From positions 186,001 through 250,000 of the forward strand of contig JANFOE010000057.1 of the NCBI GenBank assembly GCA_025667525.1: DNA of 64,000 nucleotides, in the 5' to 3' direction. Source of the stretch: Glebionis coronaria. Its lineage: Eukaryota; Streptophyta; Magnoliopsida; Asterales; Asteraceae. Numbering within the stretch: position 1 is the stretch's first letter; each line of letters starts with the position of its first letter. Under the pieces are notes generated by a model. That model ran no database searches. It was given only the letters and a program-made list of their open reading frames with translations, and was not told the origin of the DNA. This document shows, piece after piece, positions 10,757 to 22,145 of the stretch. The position numbers were made by a program, and so were the translations under genes.

Positions 10757-11194
10757 CTCCCCGATACTAAACTATTGTCGTGTCCTCACGCAATGCTAGA
10801 TATTAGAGTTAATATGTTAGACAGTAGGGTAATACAGGTTTGAGTTTGGTTTGGCCACTGCTTGTAGTTAAGCAAAGGGGTGTTTGGGACTATAGAATGC
10901 AAAGGTAGGGAATGGACACTAGGTATTCTTATAAGTCCCAACATATCACATGGTTCATAATAGATTGATTTAGGTTGTCAATTTAGGACTTGTGTGTTTA
11001 AAAGTTAATTTTCTTTTTTTATTTTAAGTTTTGTTTAATTCTGTGTAAAAAAAGAAGAGTCGAGTAGTTCAGCAAAGATTGCCCACTGTTTGTGATCTAT
11101 GGTTTAATTTTGATGATTGTAAGCCTAAGTTCGTGTGACATGTGCTTAATGTGACTGTCTCTTGGCATTTTGACTGACTTTCTTGCTTATTAAA

Positions 11195-11221
11195 CCCCCA
11201 CAAGCCAACTGCTTGTGGGGG
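11195..11221. other. perfect 11-bp inverted repeat (hairpin)
   Basis: CCCCCACAAGC, loop CAACT, GCTTGTGGGGG. It is GC-rich in AT-rich surroundings. No coding context. The two flanks do not look like a MITE. Confidence 0.7.
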
Positions 11222-11553
11222 CTTGCTGTCCAAGGAGAAAAAAAAATAACCAGCCAAGAAAAAAAGCAATATCAGGTTTCTATTGATATTGACATAAAAT
11301 TAAGAGGTGATTTGGGATGTGTGTTTGTGTTCGTTGTTTGTGCTTGTTGATTGTGGAACATAGAAAAGCAAAACAAGCAAAAAGAAACCAAAGAAAAAAG
11401 GAAAAGTGCCTGCTGTTTTGTAGTTAACTGTGCACACAAAGCTCAAAAGTTTGACGTGAAATCTTGATTGTGGATTGTGTTTGAGTCGTGTTATGTGCTT
11501 GAGTATCCATTACCAAACATAGAAATCAAAAAGAGAGATTTTTTTTTCAAAAA

Positions 11554-11623
11554 GGTCATAGCCCGGGCTCGAACACGCGACCTCCCTTTTGGAGGAGTAA
11601 CGTGTTAACCGGTGATCTATGCC
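11554..11623 (-). other. tRNA-like / SINE-like module
   Basis: On the minus strand a 70-base block starts GGCATAGATCACCGGTTAAC and ends with TGTTCGAGCCC and GGGCTATGACC, followed by TTTTT. CATAG/CTATG (plus GG/CC) can pair as an acceptor-like stem, and CTCC/GGAG as an anticodon-like stem. TGTTCGAGCCC resembles a pol III B box. The T stem does not pair well, so it is not a functional tRNA gene. It may be a tRNA relic or SINE head. Confidence 0.4.
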
Positions 11624-12690
11624 TTTTTTATTGTCATACTCCCATCACACACACTATTAAATGGTTGTTTGGTTTTGCTTAATTTAAAAAATCCGAGAGC
11701 AATAAGCTCTTTTCCAGGTTATTTAGGCTAATTTTTTCACGTCTTCCATATTTCTTGGGTTCTTGTTCACGTTTAAGATTTTTTAGATCAATTTTTATAT
11801 TTTTCCTTTCATTCATTTATTTATAAGGATTATTTTTGTTTTACATTTTAGAAAGTCTATAAAAATTAGTAAACAATAGTTTAAAATTTTTGAAAAATAA
11901 TTTTTAGGTTTAGAATAATATGAATTAGGTTTACGAACTTTAAAATTTGGATTTTGACTTTTTCTTAGTTATTTTATTTTTAGGGTTTTTATTTAAATTT
12001 AAAATTTAATAATAATTAATTAAAACATTTTCAAATTTTTTGGTTTACACATTTTTCTTAGTTAGAATTATTAGAACTTTTTAGTAATTTTTTAATAATT
12101 TTTTTAGGTTAAGTTTTTAATTTTGTCGCGTTTATGTTCTTACGTTTACGCGTTTTCGTATAGTTTTAGCGTAATCTGTTTCCGTTTTCTTTTCTTGTTT
12201 CCAAAAACGTAACAACTCAATTAAATAACGTAATTAATATTGGTTCAAACACCATACCTCATCGAGAACGAATTTAATGGTCGGTTTTACATTTTTTAAA
12301 TGTAGAACTTAATACATACCGCGACTCACGCTTTTCCATAAAAAAGGTGAGTTTTACTAAACAATCAAGTAAAATAAGAGTAATATTCCCCTTTTATTCC
12401 AAGTCGTGAACAAAGCCGAAATCTTCAATCTTTGTATTTATTAGGCATCGACTCGCTTATTTTCTACGTTTAACACAAACAATATCTACACAAACATATT
12501 TCACATAAAATCGAAAATAAAAAATACACATACAAAGTTAAAAATATCCTAAATGCCAACAAAGGCATATTACATAACCAAATGTAATAATCGTAAGAAT
12601 TGTGTAAAATTGTTTTTAAACATATGACCACATAAAAGTCAAAAACTTGAGGCATCACATATTTTATTCCGTCTCATCTTGGTGGTGGGC

Positions 12691-14007
12691 TTATGATGGG
12701 TGTATATGAGGTGGATACGGTGGAGGTTTTTGGGTATAGTCGAATGGCTCATGGTGATATCCGGGCGTTCCATACGGTCCACTCATCGACACATTGTATT
12801 GCTCCGCCATCCTCTCAAAAACTAGAGCGTACCTATCCATACTATAACGTTGGCGCTCCATCATAAACCAAAGTTGATCTTGCTTAATTTCTATCCGTCG
12901 CATCCTATCACACACATCTTGAAGTGATGCACGAGAAGCTCTCTTCATGTTCACACCTGGTGCTCTCGCCTCAACTTCCCATCACCTCTAATGAAATCTC
13001 TAATTGGACTCATTTTCTCATTGAGCGAAGGGTACGAAATAAATCAGATTGATTAAAGTAATTTTGTCAATTGTGTCACAAATGATTGGTGGACTAAGAC
13101 TACCCACAACATCATCGGTCAAAAGTCTCATTCTTCGGGCAAGTCTAGTCACAAATTGCCCACCCACAATCATGCTACTTGCTTGACTCCCATGACCTTT
13201 ACTTTTCATCCACTTAGCAATTAACCAAGCCACATTAGCATATTGCTCACGGTTCTTGTCCCTAAACATGTTCAATAACCATGAATCATTCTATTGAACT
13301 TTATGATACCCTGTGGTTCTTTGATAAACCGCATAAGCAATAATTTTTTGAAATACCCTCAAAAGTGGACTAGAGATTATAGTGGTTGAGATCCTAGACA
13401 AGCTCAATGGTTCCTCATCTTGACAAATGATTTCCCAAAACTCATCATCACGCAAACCTTCTTGAATATAAACCTCAAATCCTTCCTCGTCTCGCTCCTC
13501 TCGAGTATACAACTCCAAGTATCTAGAAAACTCCTTCAAAGTCAAAGAATGACCTCGACTACATAGTCGAAAAATCAATATCTTCTTGGTGTCTAACTCA
13601 TCACTATCAACATCCTCAACATATTGGAAAGTAGACTCAAGAACAAGCTTCGCATAGGTTTTCTCCCTACAAGTAAAAGCACGAACCCAAGCATTAGATC
13701 TAAATAACACCTCGTTTCCTCCAGCTTATATCATAATAATCGAAAGCATCTCCCTTGTTTGGGCTTCATAACCAAGATCGTTGAAAACTTCTGAATCAAC
13801 AACACTAGATGCAAAAATCTATTTTGGTAGTAGAAGGCTTAAAGCATTGTTGTAAACAATCTTATCAATAGCATCACACCCAGGCCAAATCAGAAATGGC
13901 TGACTAGGAACTCCCATAAGTGTGGCACTAGTCGACTTGATAGGCTTCCTTTTCTTGCTTCGATTAGATGAGCCGGTCTTGTAATTTCCAGAACCCATGT
14001 TCTGCAA
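12691..14007 (-). pseudogene. ATHILA ORF-1-like protein, broken in four frames
   Basis: Consecutive minus-strand pieces make one degraded protein. MQNMGSGNYKTGSSNRSKKRK comes first (14007-13819). Then NAWVRAFTCREKTYAKLVLESTF..FRLCSRGHSLTLKEFSRYLELYT...FWEIICQDE (13710-13291), then KNREQYANVAWLIAKWMKSKGHGSQ..IVGGQFVTRLARRMRLLTD (13275-13018), and SLQDVCDRMRRIEIKQDQL...SMDRYALVFERMAEQYNVSM (12954-12691). This order and text match the conserved ORF-1 of plant ATHILA/Tat-type Ty3 elements as I know it (gag-region protein of unclear function). Stops and frameshifts near 13720-13820, 13276-13290 and 12960-13017 inactivate it. It reads towards the 3' LTR at 10756. Confidence 0.75.
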
Positions 14008-14099
14008 AATTCATCACACAAACAAACATATATCACTGTTAGATAAGCATTAGGGGTCAACAGCCTCTCTACGTGAGGTCTACAAACCTTCTTTTTGTT

Positions 14100-14215
14100 T
14101 TTAGACAAAAAGTGTGGCGCACAATTGGGATGTGCGGCGTACTTTCTAGGTAAAATCTGCACACAAGTTCGGCGCACAAAGTAAAATGTGCGGCGCACAA
14201 TCTGGGTGAACTAGA
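14100..14215. repeat. GGCGCAC/GTGCG motif cluster
   Basis: Four GC-rich blocks (GTGGCGCACA, GTGCGGCGTAC, TTCGGCGCACA, GTGCGGCGCACA) lie within about 110 bases of otherwise AT-rich DNA, just upstream of the plus-strand LTR start at 14230. They are imperfect palindromes around GCGC. Confidence 0.7.
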
Positions 14216-14229
14216 AAATGTCGGGTAAG

Positions 14230-14930
14230 TGATGAGACTACATTTATACATGGTCTCATCGTCCAAATAGAGCTTAAAACGGTTAAACTATCATTAAAAG
14301 TGCCAAATATATGCTTGTGTTTGTTTAATGTGTATTTTAGGTACAAATATCGAGAAAAAGACAAAAGATCACTAGAATCAAGCAAAAACGAACACGGGAA
14401 ACGAAGTCGCACATTGAACCGGACCCGAGTGTTAAATTTTCCAAAAAGACCCTTGAAGAATTGAAGATTGTCAAGATTGATCCCTAAACTATTGAAGACC
14501 TATCACAAATGACCCTCCAAAAATCATTTTGTAGTCTAATCCTTGAAGATTGAAGAAGTGTTAAAAACAGCCTTTGAAGTTAATAGAAGTTACATGTTAT
14601 GTCCTTTCAACAAGTCAAGGACTAATGGTGCAATTACTATTAGACTAACAAAGAAAAGGGGCAAGGACTGAAAATGCAAAGCTTTGCAAAGGGACTGTTA
14701 TCAGGGAGGGCCATTTCTGCCACAAATCTAAACCTATTTAACCCTAAAAATCTAATAGCCATTAAACTTAACATAATCCCACTCCTAGTCAGCCTCCACT
14801 CACACCATCCACCAATCCCTGCCCACCACCTCACCCATACCCCATCTGACTCAGCTCCCCACTAACCTAATTTAACATAATATAATTATGTTTAAACTTA
14901 ATTATTAAATGTTTATTCAGGCGCCAAACA
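14230..14930 (+). repeat. ATHILA-type LTR fragment, plus orientation
   Basis: Starts TGATGAGACTACATTTATAC and matches the minus-strand LTR at 10756 downwards. The first 31 bases can form a hairpin (GATGAGAC...GTCTCATC), conserved in the other copy. It is truncated at 14930 by the start of family X. It points away from ORF-1, so it is not the 5' LTR of the 12691-14007 element; an inversion or a second element is implied. Confidence 0.7.
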
Positions 14931-17900
14931 TATGACAATCCATAAAATTTACAAGTGTAATATATGCTATGATTGAATAGGAGTGGAAAAGCCAATAGAA
15001 ATTTTTGCTTTTTGTGTATTACTTGGTAGAATGAACTGCTCCTCACACCATAAACTATTATAACCATACATTCCTATAATTATGAAAGGCATAAGTCTAA
15101 AATTATAAAAGAGATCTAATAAGTTCAATATTAACAAGAACATCTCAAATGTAACCATGATGCCCTAAATTCCCTTAGAAACCCTAGAGTCCCTATAAAT
15201 GAGTTGTAAACTCAAGAATGGTAAACCATGAATGGAAAACACTTATGAATAACTAATTATGGAACATAAGCAAGTTATAAAGTATACTATAAGGACATAA
15301 TAATACCTAAGAATGGCAATGATAAACCATACAAAGCTAAGTACAAGTAATTGTACATAATAATCTAGATCACCACCTAGAAACTTTGATAAACAACATT
15401 TCAAACAATGTAACTACATAAAATCTATGTACTATTATAAAAAAGAATGTACTAATTACAATCTATCATATAAAGGAAAGTTAATTGATCCCAAAATACT
15501 AATATTCACTAATACAAGGCTAATTACAAGTTAAGACCTAGTAACAAAGATTCGTATATAAAATCCATTATACATTGAATTAGAATCTAATCTTTTACCA
15601 CAAATTATAAAACTCAACTACATATCATATTAAGATTATACATTCATTTCAAGTTAAGTTATAAGTTCATAAAGCACAAGGTACAAGTTATCAAAGATAG
15701 GATCTTAAGCTCCCTTAATCAACCCTAGAATATGATCAACCTATATAAACCCTTAAACCAAGGATGTAGAAACCACTGAAGTCATAAACTTATCATATAA
15801 ACCCTAGAATAAGCATAAATATGGATATAAATCCTAATTACCCAAGTTAGAAAGTCATTAGGATTAATGACTTAAAACCACTAATATTAAGAAATCTACA
15901 TGGAATCACTACCTAGTCTTTTTGGACAACTCTATAAATATTTATAGGACTTCATTAAAGTTATAAAATGATATTAAGACAATGTAAAAGTACCCTAATG
16001 CAAAAGGTACAAGATTTTAATGCATGGCTTGTAAATTAGGTCAAAATAGGTATTTTCACTCTTTAGACATGTTTACCTAAACTAAACTATTAAACCAAGT
16101 GTAAAAACTCAATTATAGGACCTAAATTTTGTTTACATCAGTAGCCAATTGAAGGATAAAGCCTTTTACTAAGATTTAACCCTAGATCATTAGAAAACCT
16201 TTGTTAACTTCAAACCAAGGACCCAAATCTCTTAAATAGAATGTCTAAACCCTAATTAAGCCCTCACCATTCACTAATCACTTTTCCTAATCCCTAATCA
16301 TCAAAAACACAAACCATAAGTTACAAGCCCTAGTTTTCAAACCCGGTTTTGTATTTTCCCTCCAAAACTCATTTTCAAACAATTTCCCTCCATTCTAAGT
16401 TTGAAAACCTGATATTTATGAAGCCTAGGATATTTTAGAAGGTCTACAAGCAGGTGGGTAAACTCCTTGCTTACTAAACATCATTGTTCTCATCCTAATC
16501 TAGTTGTGATCCATTTTTGGCCATAAATAGGAGATTTGATCAAACTAGCTTATACACTCATCACCTAGACTTGAATAGACTTCCATAGCTTCCCTTAGTC
16601 ACTATCCTAACTATCTTACACATCCTAGGCTAGAACATGGAGGCAAACTTTCCAAAATAGTATAAATAGGGGTGTATAGTCTTCATTCTAAACTTGCACC
16701 CCGTTTCCTTTGTATCTCTTACCCATTCTTAATATCCAAATCTATATATGTCTTAGGACACCCCCCCCCAAAACCAGAAACCAGGTCAAGAAGGTAGCCA
16801 TTGAATCTCTTGAAGCTTTGATAGCAAGTTGTGTTCATAGGAAGCCATAAAGAGCCATTTTGGAGCTACCTAGGTAAAATCTATGTTAACCAAGCTTTTA
16901 TCTTGTTATAATGCTTATTTATAGTGTTTATAATGCCAAAATCATTTTAGAAAGATAATCTAAAAGAAACTAAGTCATTTCATCATTTTAAATAAAAGTT
17001 ATAAGTTAAAGATGTCTTAAAACCCTAGTTTTGTAACTTACATAAAATAATAAGCGAAAACCATTTTCAAAAGCTATAATTCTGAAGAAATGCTATTATT
17101 ATTATTATAAATGTGTTCATAAACTTTTCTTTCAAATCCTAGATCATTTGGATCATTTTGAGCTTGTTATGTGATTTTTACAAGTTCAGGGACTAAAACT
17201 ATCATTTTAGAAACTATTTAACATTTTGGGCCAAAAGTGTCATTTTGTGAAAGTTAAAAATATAAGAATAAATGTTGGAAAGTTTTAGGCCCTAAGGTTA
17301 AATATTGAAGGTTTAAAATGCAAATACTAAAACTATATACTTTAGGGGTTAAAAGTGTAATTATACCAAAGTGTAACCAAAAGGACTATTTTTGCCAACC
17401 TTAAAAACTAAAGAAGATTAATCATGAATATGAGGAGGTGATGAAAGTATCATGTTATTAGGGAACTTTTTACAAAGATGTTCCATCTCGATATTACGTT
17501 CTGACTGAGTGGTTGGGATTACGATTTAAAGTGCCCTCGCTCCTCAAACGTTTATAGAATGACTTCTTAGTATGATGGCCCGAACAATGGTGATAGAATT
17601 AAAACAAAATAATAATTAGAGAAAATATAACCAAATTCTTAAAGATATTGAATAAAAGATTAAAAACTTAATACCATACCAATTATGTTAAAACAGGTTG
17701 GTGTGAGATCATGTTCTTGTTTGTTAGCTCAAGTTGATCTGTGTAACATAAACCCGACAAGATTACTGGACATAAGGTGAGTTCATAGCCTCACTAAAGT
17801 ATACTACTTTCAAATGATTTCAAAACCCGTGAGGGGAATATATGCTAAAAATGGAATACAAGGGTTTTTGGTATGCTTTCTAGATATGATTCATTGACAA

Positions 17901-18573
17901 TATGTTTACTGCTGCCTATGAAAGTCCCTTTTTAATTGTGAACCGCTAATCATTTCTCGGAATGAGCGCTAATATCGTAAATAGTAATATTCGAGACTGA
18001 CATCTCCTATCTGGGCAAGTCGCACTTGCTAGCACCTCAGTGGTCAAACAGGCATACTTTATTTTGCTAATAAGGATAGTTTGGCAGACTTCCTCATAAG
18101 GGCAACTGTGGGTTTCTGATATGTCTAGTCGGGGTATCATAAGCTTAGTGCAATTTAATCATCTTATTATTCAAAATTGCGAACAAATAACAACATAACT
18201 CAGGAAAATGGATCTTGTATTCAAACTGATTTTAAAACTTATGAATTCACTCAACATTCGTGTTGACTTTAAGCATATATTTCAAGTATTGAAATTGATA
18301 GCATGGAGCAGCATAATAATGACGTGGAGAGATATAATCTTGGAAGATTTTGTCATTTAAGCCTATTTCTAGATATCGGGAACCTATTATGTACAGTGTA
18401 TGTAGAGTTGTTTTATTGAAAATCTCTAATTTTGAATGATAAATTTATAAAGAATAAATGAAGTTTATTTAAACACTCTTGTGAGCTGTTTTCTATTACT
18501 TTGCTTTTATATCATGAAGTAATACCCCTAGAAAAATTATTCTGTTGTGTCAAGGTAAAATGGGGGTGTTACA
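14931..18573 (+). repeat. family X LTR, copy 1 (about 3,643 bp)
   Basis: Matches the copy at 48066-53987 over its whole length once the LINE in that copy is removed (lengths 3,643 and about 3,655). It begins TATGACAATCC where copy 2 has TGTGACAATCC, and ends GTAAAATGGGGGTGTTACA, followed by a primer site. TATA box TATAAATA lies at 16661. No coding. The CCCTCGC..GTGGTTGGG and GTGAACCGCTAATCATT blocks are conserved between copies. It truncates an Athila-type LTR at 14930. Confidence 0.85.
16661..16668 (+). promoter_or_regulatory. TATA box of family X LTR copy 1
   Basis: TATAAATA, followed by GGGGTGTATAG. The same box in the same context occurs in copy 2 at 52118. Confidence 0.55.
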
Positions 18574-18576
18574 GAG

Positions 18577-18589
18577 TGGTATCAGAGTT
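18577..18589 (+). promoter_or_regulatory. primer-binding site of family X copy 1
   Basis: TGGTATCAGAGTT three bases after the LTR end TTACA: the tRNA-iMet-type primer site. It shows the LTR at 14931-18573 is a 5' LTR on the plus strand. Confidence 0.8.
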
Positions 18590-18697
18590 ATAGTTATAGA
18601 GAACTAAGAGATTTAAAATCTTAACTATAACTGATTTTCTTAAATAAAATTTCCAAGTGAAATTTCTGCATCAAAGATCGTGCTGTTGCATAATAAG

Positions 18698-20607
18698 TGT
18701 GAAAATACTTATCCTTTTACCACTTAAAACAAATAAAAACGAGATCAAAACGTGTGTTTAATGTCGTAATAGTCGAAATTACGCGTGGTTTGTGTTTTTG
18801 TTGTGTTTTAGGACCAAAAGATGAAAAAGGAAGAAAACAAGGAAATTCACGGGCTTTTATCTAAGAAAAAGACAAAAGACGAAGTCAAAAGATAAAAAGT
18901 GCAAAAGAACGGAAGTCAATGGGCCTATTTTGAAGATTTATAGAAGAAAAGGGCCAAAGACGGAAGTTTAACAAAGTCTAAGAACGAAATTTAATAAAAT
19001 AAGAAATTTAAAGACGTTTCAGTTTTATTTATCGATGAATCCCAAGACAAAGTCGAGAATGACTAATTAATTGTCAAGACGAGAAGACTAAAGAAAAGAA
19101 GAGAAAAAAAACATCACCTACCACTCCTCCACTTAAATAGTATAATTTCATCAATTGTACTCATTAGTTAGTTTACATTAGATTAGAAATTAGGAGTAGA
19201 GTAATTAGTTTATTCTCTCATTTTTATTTAAGCTTTTCATCTTTAAAATCTTAATCTTTCTTTAATCTTCATTTGTTGAATCTTTAATCTTAATCTTTTC
19301 ATTAATCTTTTCAATTAATCTTATTATTCCTTTCTTGTTTCAATTGTGTTTGATTTGGTTAATCATAATGTTAGCTTATTTGTTCTTATTGCTTATTTGA
19401 TTGAGTTGCTTATTTATTGTTTTTTAATTATTTTTATGTGGCTGATTTTTATAGCCTATTGTGCTTACTGCTTATTTTATGTTTGGCTTATTTTTCATTT
19501 GAGTGGATTCTGTAGTTTAATGTTTTTAAAATAGCTTTTATTTATTTTGCTTATTTGGTGCTTTTTAGAGTGTTAATTTGTGTCTTGTTTGGCTTATTTT
19601 AAAAATTAGTTTAGCTTAATTTTTTGCTTATTTGCTTGATTAGTTTTAGCTTATTTTTCTATTTCCCGAATTATTTTATAGACCCTTTTATTCCGAACTA
19701 ATTACTTTCCCATTTTCCGAATTGTATTTAAAGCCCTTATTCCGAATTGTTTTCACTTTGCTTATTCTGAATTGTAGTTCAGAATTTTCATTATTCTGAA
19801 TTATTTAAAAGTTTCTATTCCGGATTGTTATTCCAAAAACATATTCCGAATTATTTGAATAACCTTTATTCCGAATTAAGCTTTATTTTCATCATTCCGA
19901 ATTGTGTTAAGATTTCCCATATTCCGAATTAAGCTCTTATTACCATCTTCCGAATAGTTCTCTTAGACATTCCGAATTGCTATTCGGAATTACGTATTCC
20001 GAATTACACTAAGTTTAATTATTCCAAATTGTCTTAAAATTTTTCATAATTGTAGTATAATTTTCCAAATTTCGAATTGTTTTCAAATTATTATTCTGAA
20101 TTAATTTAGATTTTGAAATTCCGAATTGATTTTAGTTTTGTAGATTCCAAATTGTTTTTTATGTGTTTTAAAATTCCAAATTGTTTTAATATTTTTATTT
20201 CTAATTAATTTTGATATTTTTCCCGAATAGTTTTCATATTTCGAATTAATTTTTATTTTTACTTTTATTTTATTTCAAAATTTATTTTTATCTTATTTTA
20301 TTTTATTATTTTATTTTATTCAGTCATTTATTTACTTTGTTTATCTTTATTTTTATTTTTACCGTTTTGCATTATTACTTTTTATTCAGTTTTAATTCGT
20401 CCGCTTTAATTTTTGTCGGGTTATATTTTTATTTGTCATTTGATTTTAGTTTATTTTTAATATTTTTCGCATTCACTTTTTAAATAGAAATAGATAACCA
20501 AATTTTCTTTTATCCACCAAAAAGATTGAGTCACACTTTAAACCGAGATCAATTCGATTAGATACCGAGAACGATAAGACCAATTAAGAACATTTTTCTT
20601 ATTAAAA
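18698..20607 (+). repeat. Athila/Tat-like 5' LTR
   Basis: Starts TGTGAAAATACTTATCC and ends CTTATTAAAA just before the primer site; matches 45907-47835 throughout. Contains the ATTCCGAATT array (19660-20260). The TATA region seen in the 3' copy (CTATAAATAG) is mutated here (CTTAAATAG). A 62-codon frame at 19346 also occurs at 46558 but is Leu/Ile/Phe low-complexity LTR text and not a gene. Confidence 0.8.
19660..20260 (+). repeat. array of ATTCCGAATT motifs in 5' LTR
   Basis: Roughly a dozen exact TTCCGAA copies and many one-base variants (TTCTGAATT, TTCCAAATT), spaced about 20-40 bases, plus a reverse copy in TATTCGGAATTAC. Spacers are unrelated AT-rich DNA. The matching array in the 3' LTR (46890-47480) is less decayed. 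Confidence 0.85.
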
Positions 20608-20622
20608 TGGCGCTGCTGCCGG
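20608..20622 (+). promoter_or_regulatory. primer-binding site, GGCGC type
   Basis: TGGCGCTGCTGCCGG directly at the LTR end resembles the TGGCGCCGTTGCCGG primer site of Athila/Tat-type plant elements, distinct from the iMet-type sites elsewhere in the window. It supports the family assignment. Confidence 0.75.
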
Positions 20623-20932
20623 CTCTTTTCGTAAAGATTAACGGTTTTTTTTAGAGACGCGTTAGATTTTGAGATCCGTTCACTCGTGAACGTTATTTTT
20701 CTTGCAAAAATTTCAAAATTTTTAAAAATCCAAAAAAAATCAAAAAATTTCAAAAACCCAAACACATTTAAAAAATTCACAAAAAGCAATTTTTTCCTAA
20801 GTTTTGCAAACAAAAGAAAATTAAAAGACCACAAAAGTGACGCTTTCCTAAGTGTTACACCAAAAAAATATTCCTCTTTCTCCTCCCTTGTGTTTAATTC
20901 TTTTTCTCAATCCCTCTTATTTTTAATTCTTC

Positions 20933-22145
20933 ATGTATTCGTATGTCGATTGTGTAGGGTGCGGGAGACCATCGTTTGGTAGTCAATCCCGTCAATGGTG
21001 TTCATGCGAACGGTGCGGAAGAGATCTCCTCAATTACGAATTTGGACGTTGTCTATCGTGCAATTCAATCAATTCGTCCTTCACCTCTAATGACACTATC
21101 TCACCTTCTTCCATATATGGGGACCCGTATTCACAAAATGCACCAGGTTTTTCTCAATACCCGTGTTGCAACAATTGTAGGGGCCCTCACGATAATTTTT
21201 ATTATCAATCGATGAATTATTATGAGCCAAATCCATGCTATTATTCCAGTTTTCATAAATTTGCCCCCCGACACTACACCCTCGATCATCAACCTTCTTT
21301 CAGCCTGAGTGACGAAGGACGAGCCCTTCTTTATGAACTTCGTGACGGCTTAATTCGACTAAGCGAAATGTTGGATGATAAACGGGGACAAGAGCAAGTA
21401 TCTAGTCTTAGTGCTTATGCCTCTATGCCTCTTGTGCGTCCCTATTGTTATTATGACGATGACGAGGATGATATTTTTGATCTCAACCCATCTTCTGAGA
21501 TTACTACTCCTACTCTTGATGTCCCAAATGCTTCTAAGGATAGTGATACATCGAGTGAGATTAGTGAATTTGGTCTCGACAAATTCATTGATGAGGTTTG
21601 TGATGTACCGACTTTTGCGGAGCTTACGGACGAGGTCGCTCTTAATGATGATATTTCTCCATGTTATGAGAATTTCACGTTTGAAACTTCTCCCTTTTCC
21701 CCTTCCTCCGGGAGATGAGGGCGATGTAGATTTATTCTTTCCGGCTTACGAGAAGTTCACCGATGAACTTGCTCTTTTAGATGACGTGGAAGACGTTATT
21801 CTTCACGACAAATTATTGAAAGTTCATCTTCTTATTGCTGAAATTGAAGCGCTGAATTATAATTCTATTACCGAGTCTATACCCCCGTCTCTTACTCCCG
21901 TTGAGAATAATGACACATTTATGGAGGAAATCGACATTCTCTCAATACCTCCGGCTATTGACGATGATGACACGGAGGGGGATATTCTTTTTGATAATTT
22001 GATGCATGAAGATATTGTCCCAAGTCCCCCTCCCGAGCACCTTTCATCCCATACTTTAGAGACCATTAAGGATGAATGCTTTGACCCGGGAGGTGACATT
22101 CATTATTCTATTATTGATACCTTTACGGCTTTACCGCTTAGTGAC
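20933..22145 (+). pseudogene. Cys-rich Athila/Tat-type ORF, frameshifted, cut by copia LTR
   Basis: First part (20933-21718, 261 codons): a Cys-rich N-terminus with CxxC pairs C7/C10, C25/C28 and C40/C43, then CCNNC..H (79-86), like a zinc knuckle whose last Cys is Tyr91. Then MNYYEPNPCYY and a short amphipathic DEGRALLYELRDGLIRLSEML. The end is Asp/Glu-rich. A frameshift near 21705 moves the reading to the frame containing GDEGDVDLFFPAYEKFTDEL, PPSLTPVENNDTFMEEIDIL and DECFDPGGDIHYS, which resembles the acidic spacer just upstream of RT in Asteraceae Tat/Athila polyproteins (from memory). The frame ends inside the copia LTR at 22146. Role unknown; possibly nucleic-acid binding. Confidence 0.6.

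Larger units (their letters stand above)
10757..12660. other. long non-coding interval, interior of an Athila-type element or unassigned
   Basis: About 1.9 kb without a supportable frame. It contains a perfect 11-bp-stem hairpin (11195-11221), a tRNA-like module (11554-11623) and very AT-rich DNA at 11640-12300. It lies between ORF-1 and the 3' LTR of the minus-strand element, where gag-pol should be, but no pol motif is visible, so the pol is deleted or replaced. Confidence 0.4.

Noticed and set aside
11554..11623. Functional tRNA gene
   Set aside because: The T stem does not pair and the acceptor stem has a bulge.
12691..14007. Host gene with introns
   Set aside because: The breaks are frameshifts and stops without splice-site logic, and the text matches ATHILA ORF-1 rather than a host family.
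19346..19534. 62-codon hydrophobic frame, repeated at 46558
   Set aside because: It is duplicated only because both are LTRs; composition is low-complexity Leu/Ile/Phe from T-rich DNA.
20538..20982. Overlapping frames on both strands around the Athila-like leader
   Set aside because: They lie in the A/T-rich untranslated leader between primer site and ORF and show no domain text.
21375..22099. Leu/Met-rich plus frame and the minus frame opposite the Cys-rich ORF
   Set aside because: The first part of the plus frame is a shadow until the frameshift at about 21705; only the later part is real continuation. The minus frame is a mirror of acidic codons.
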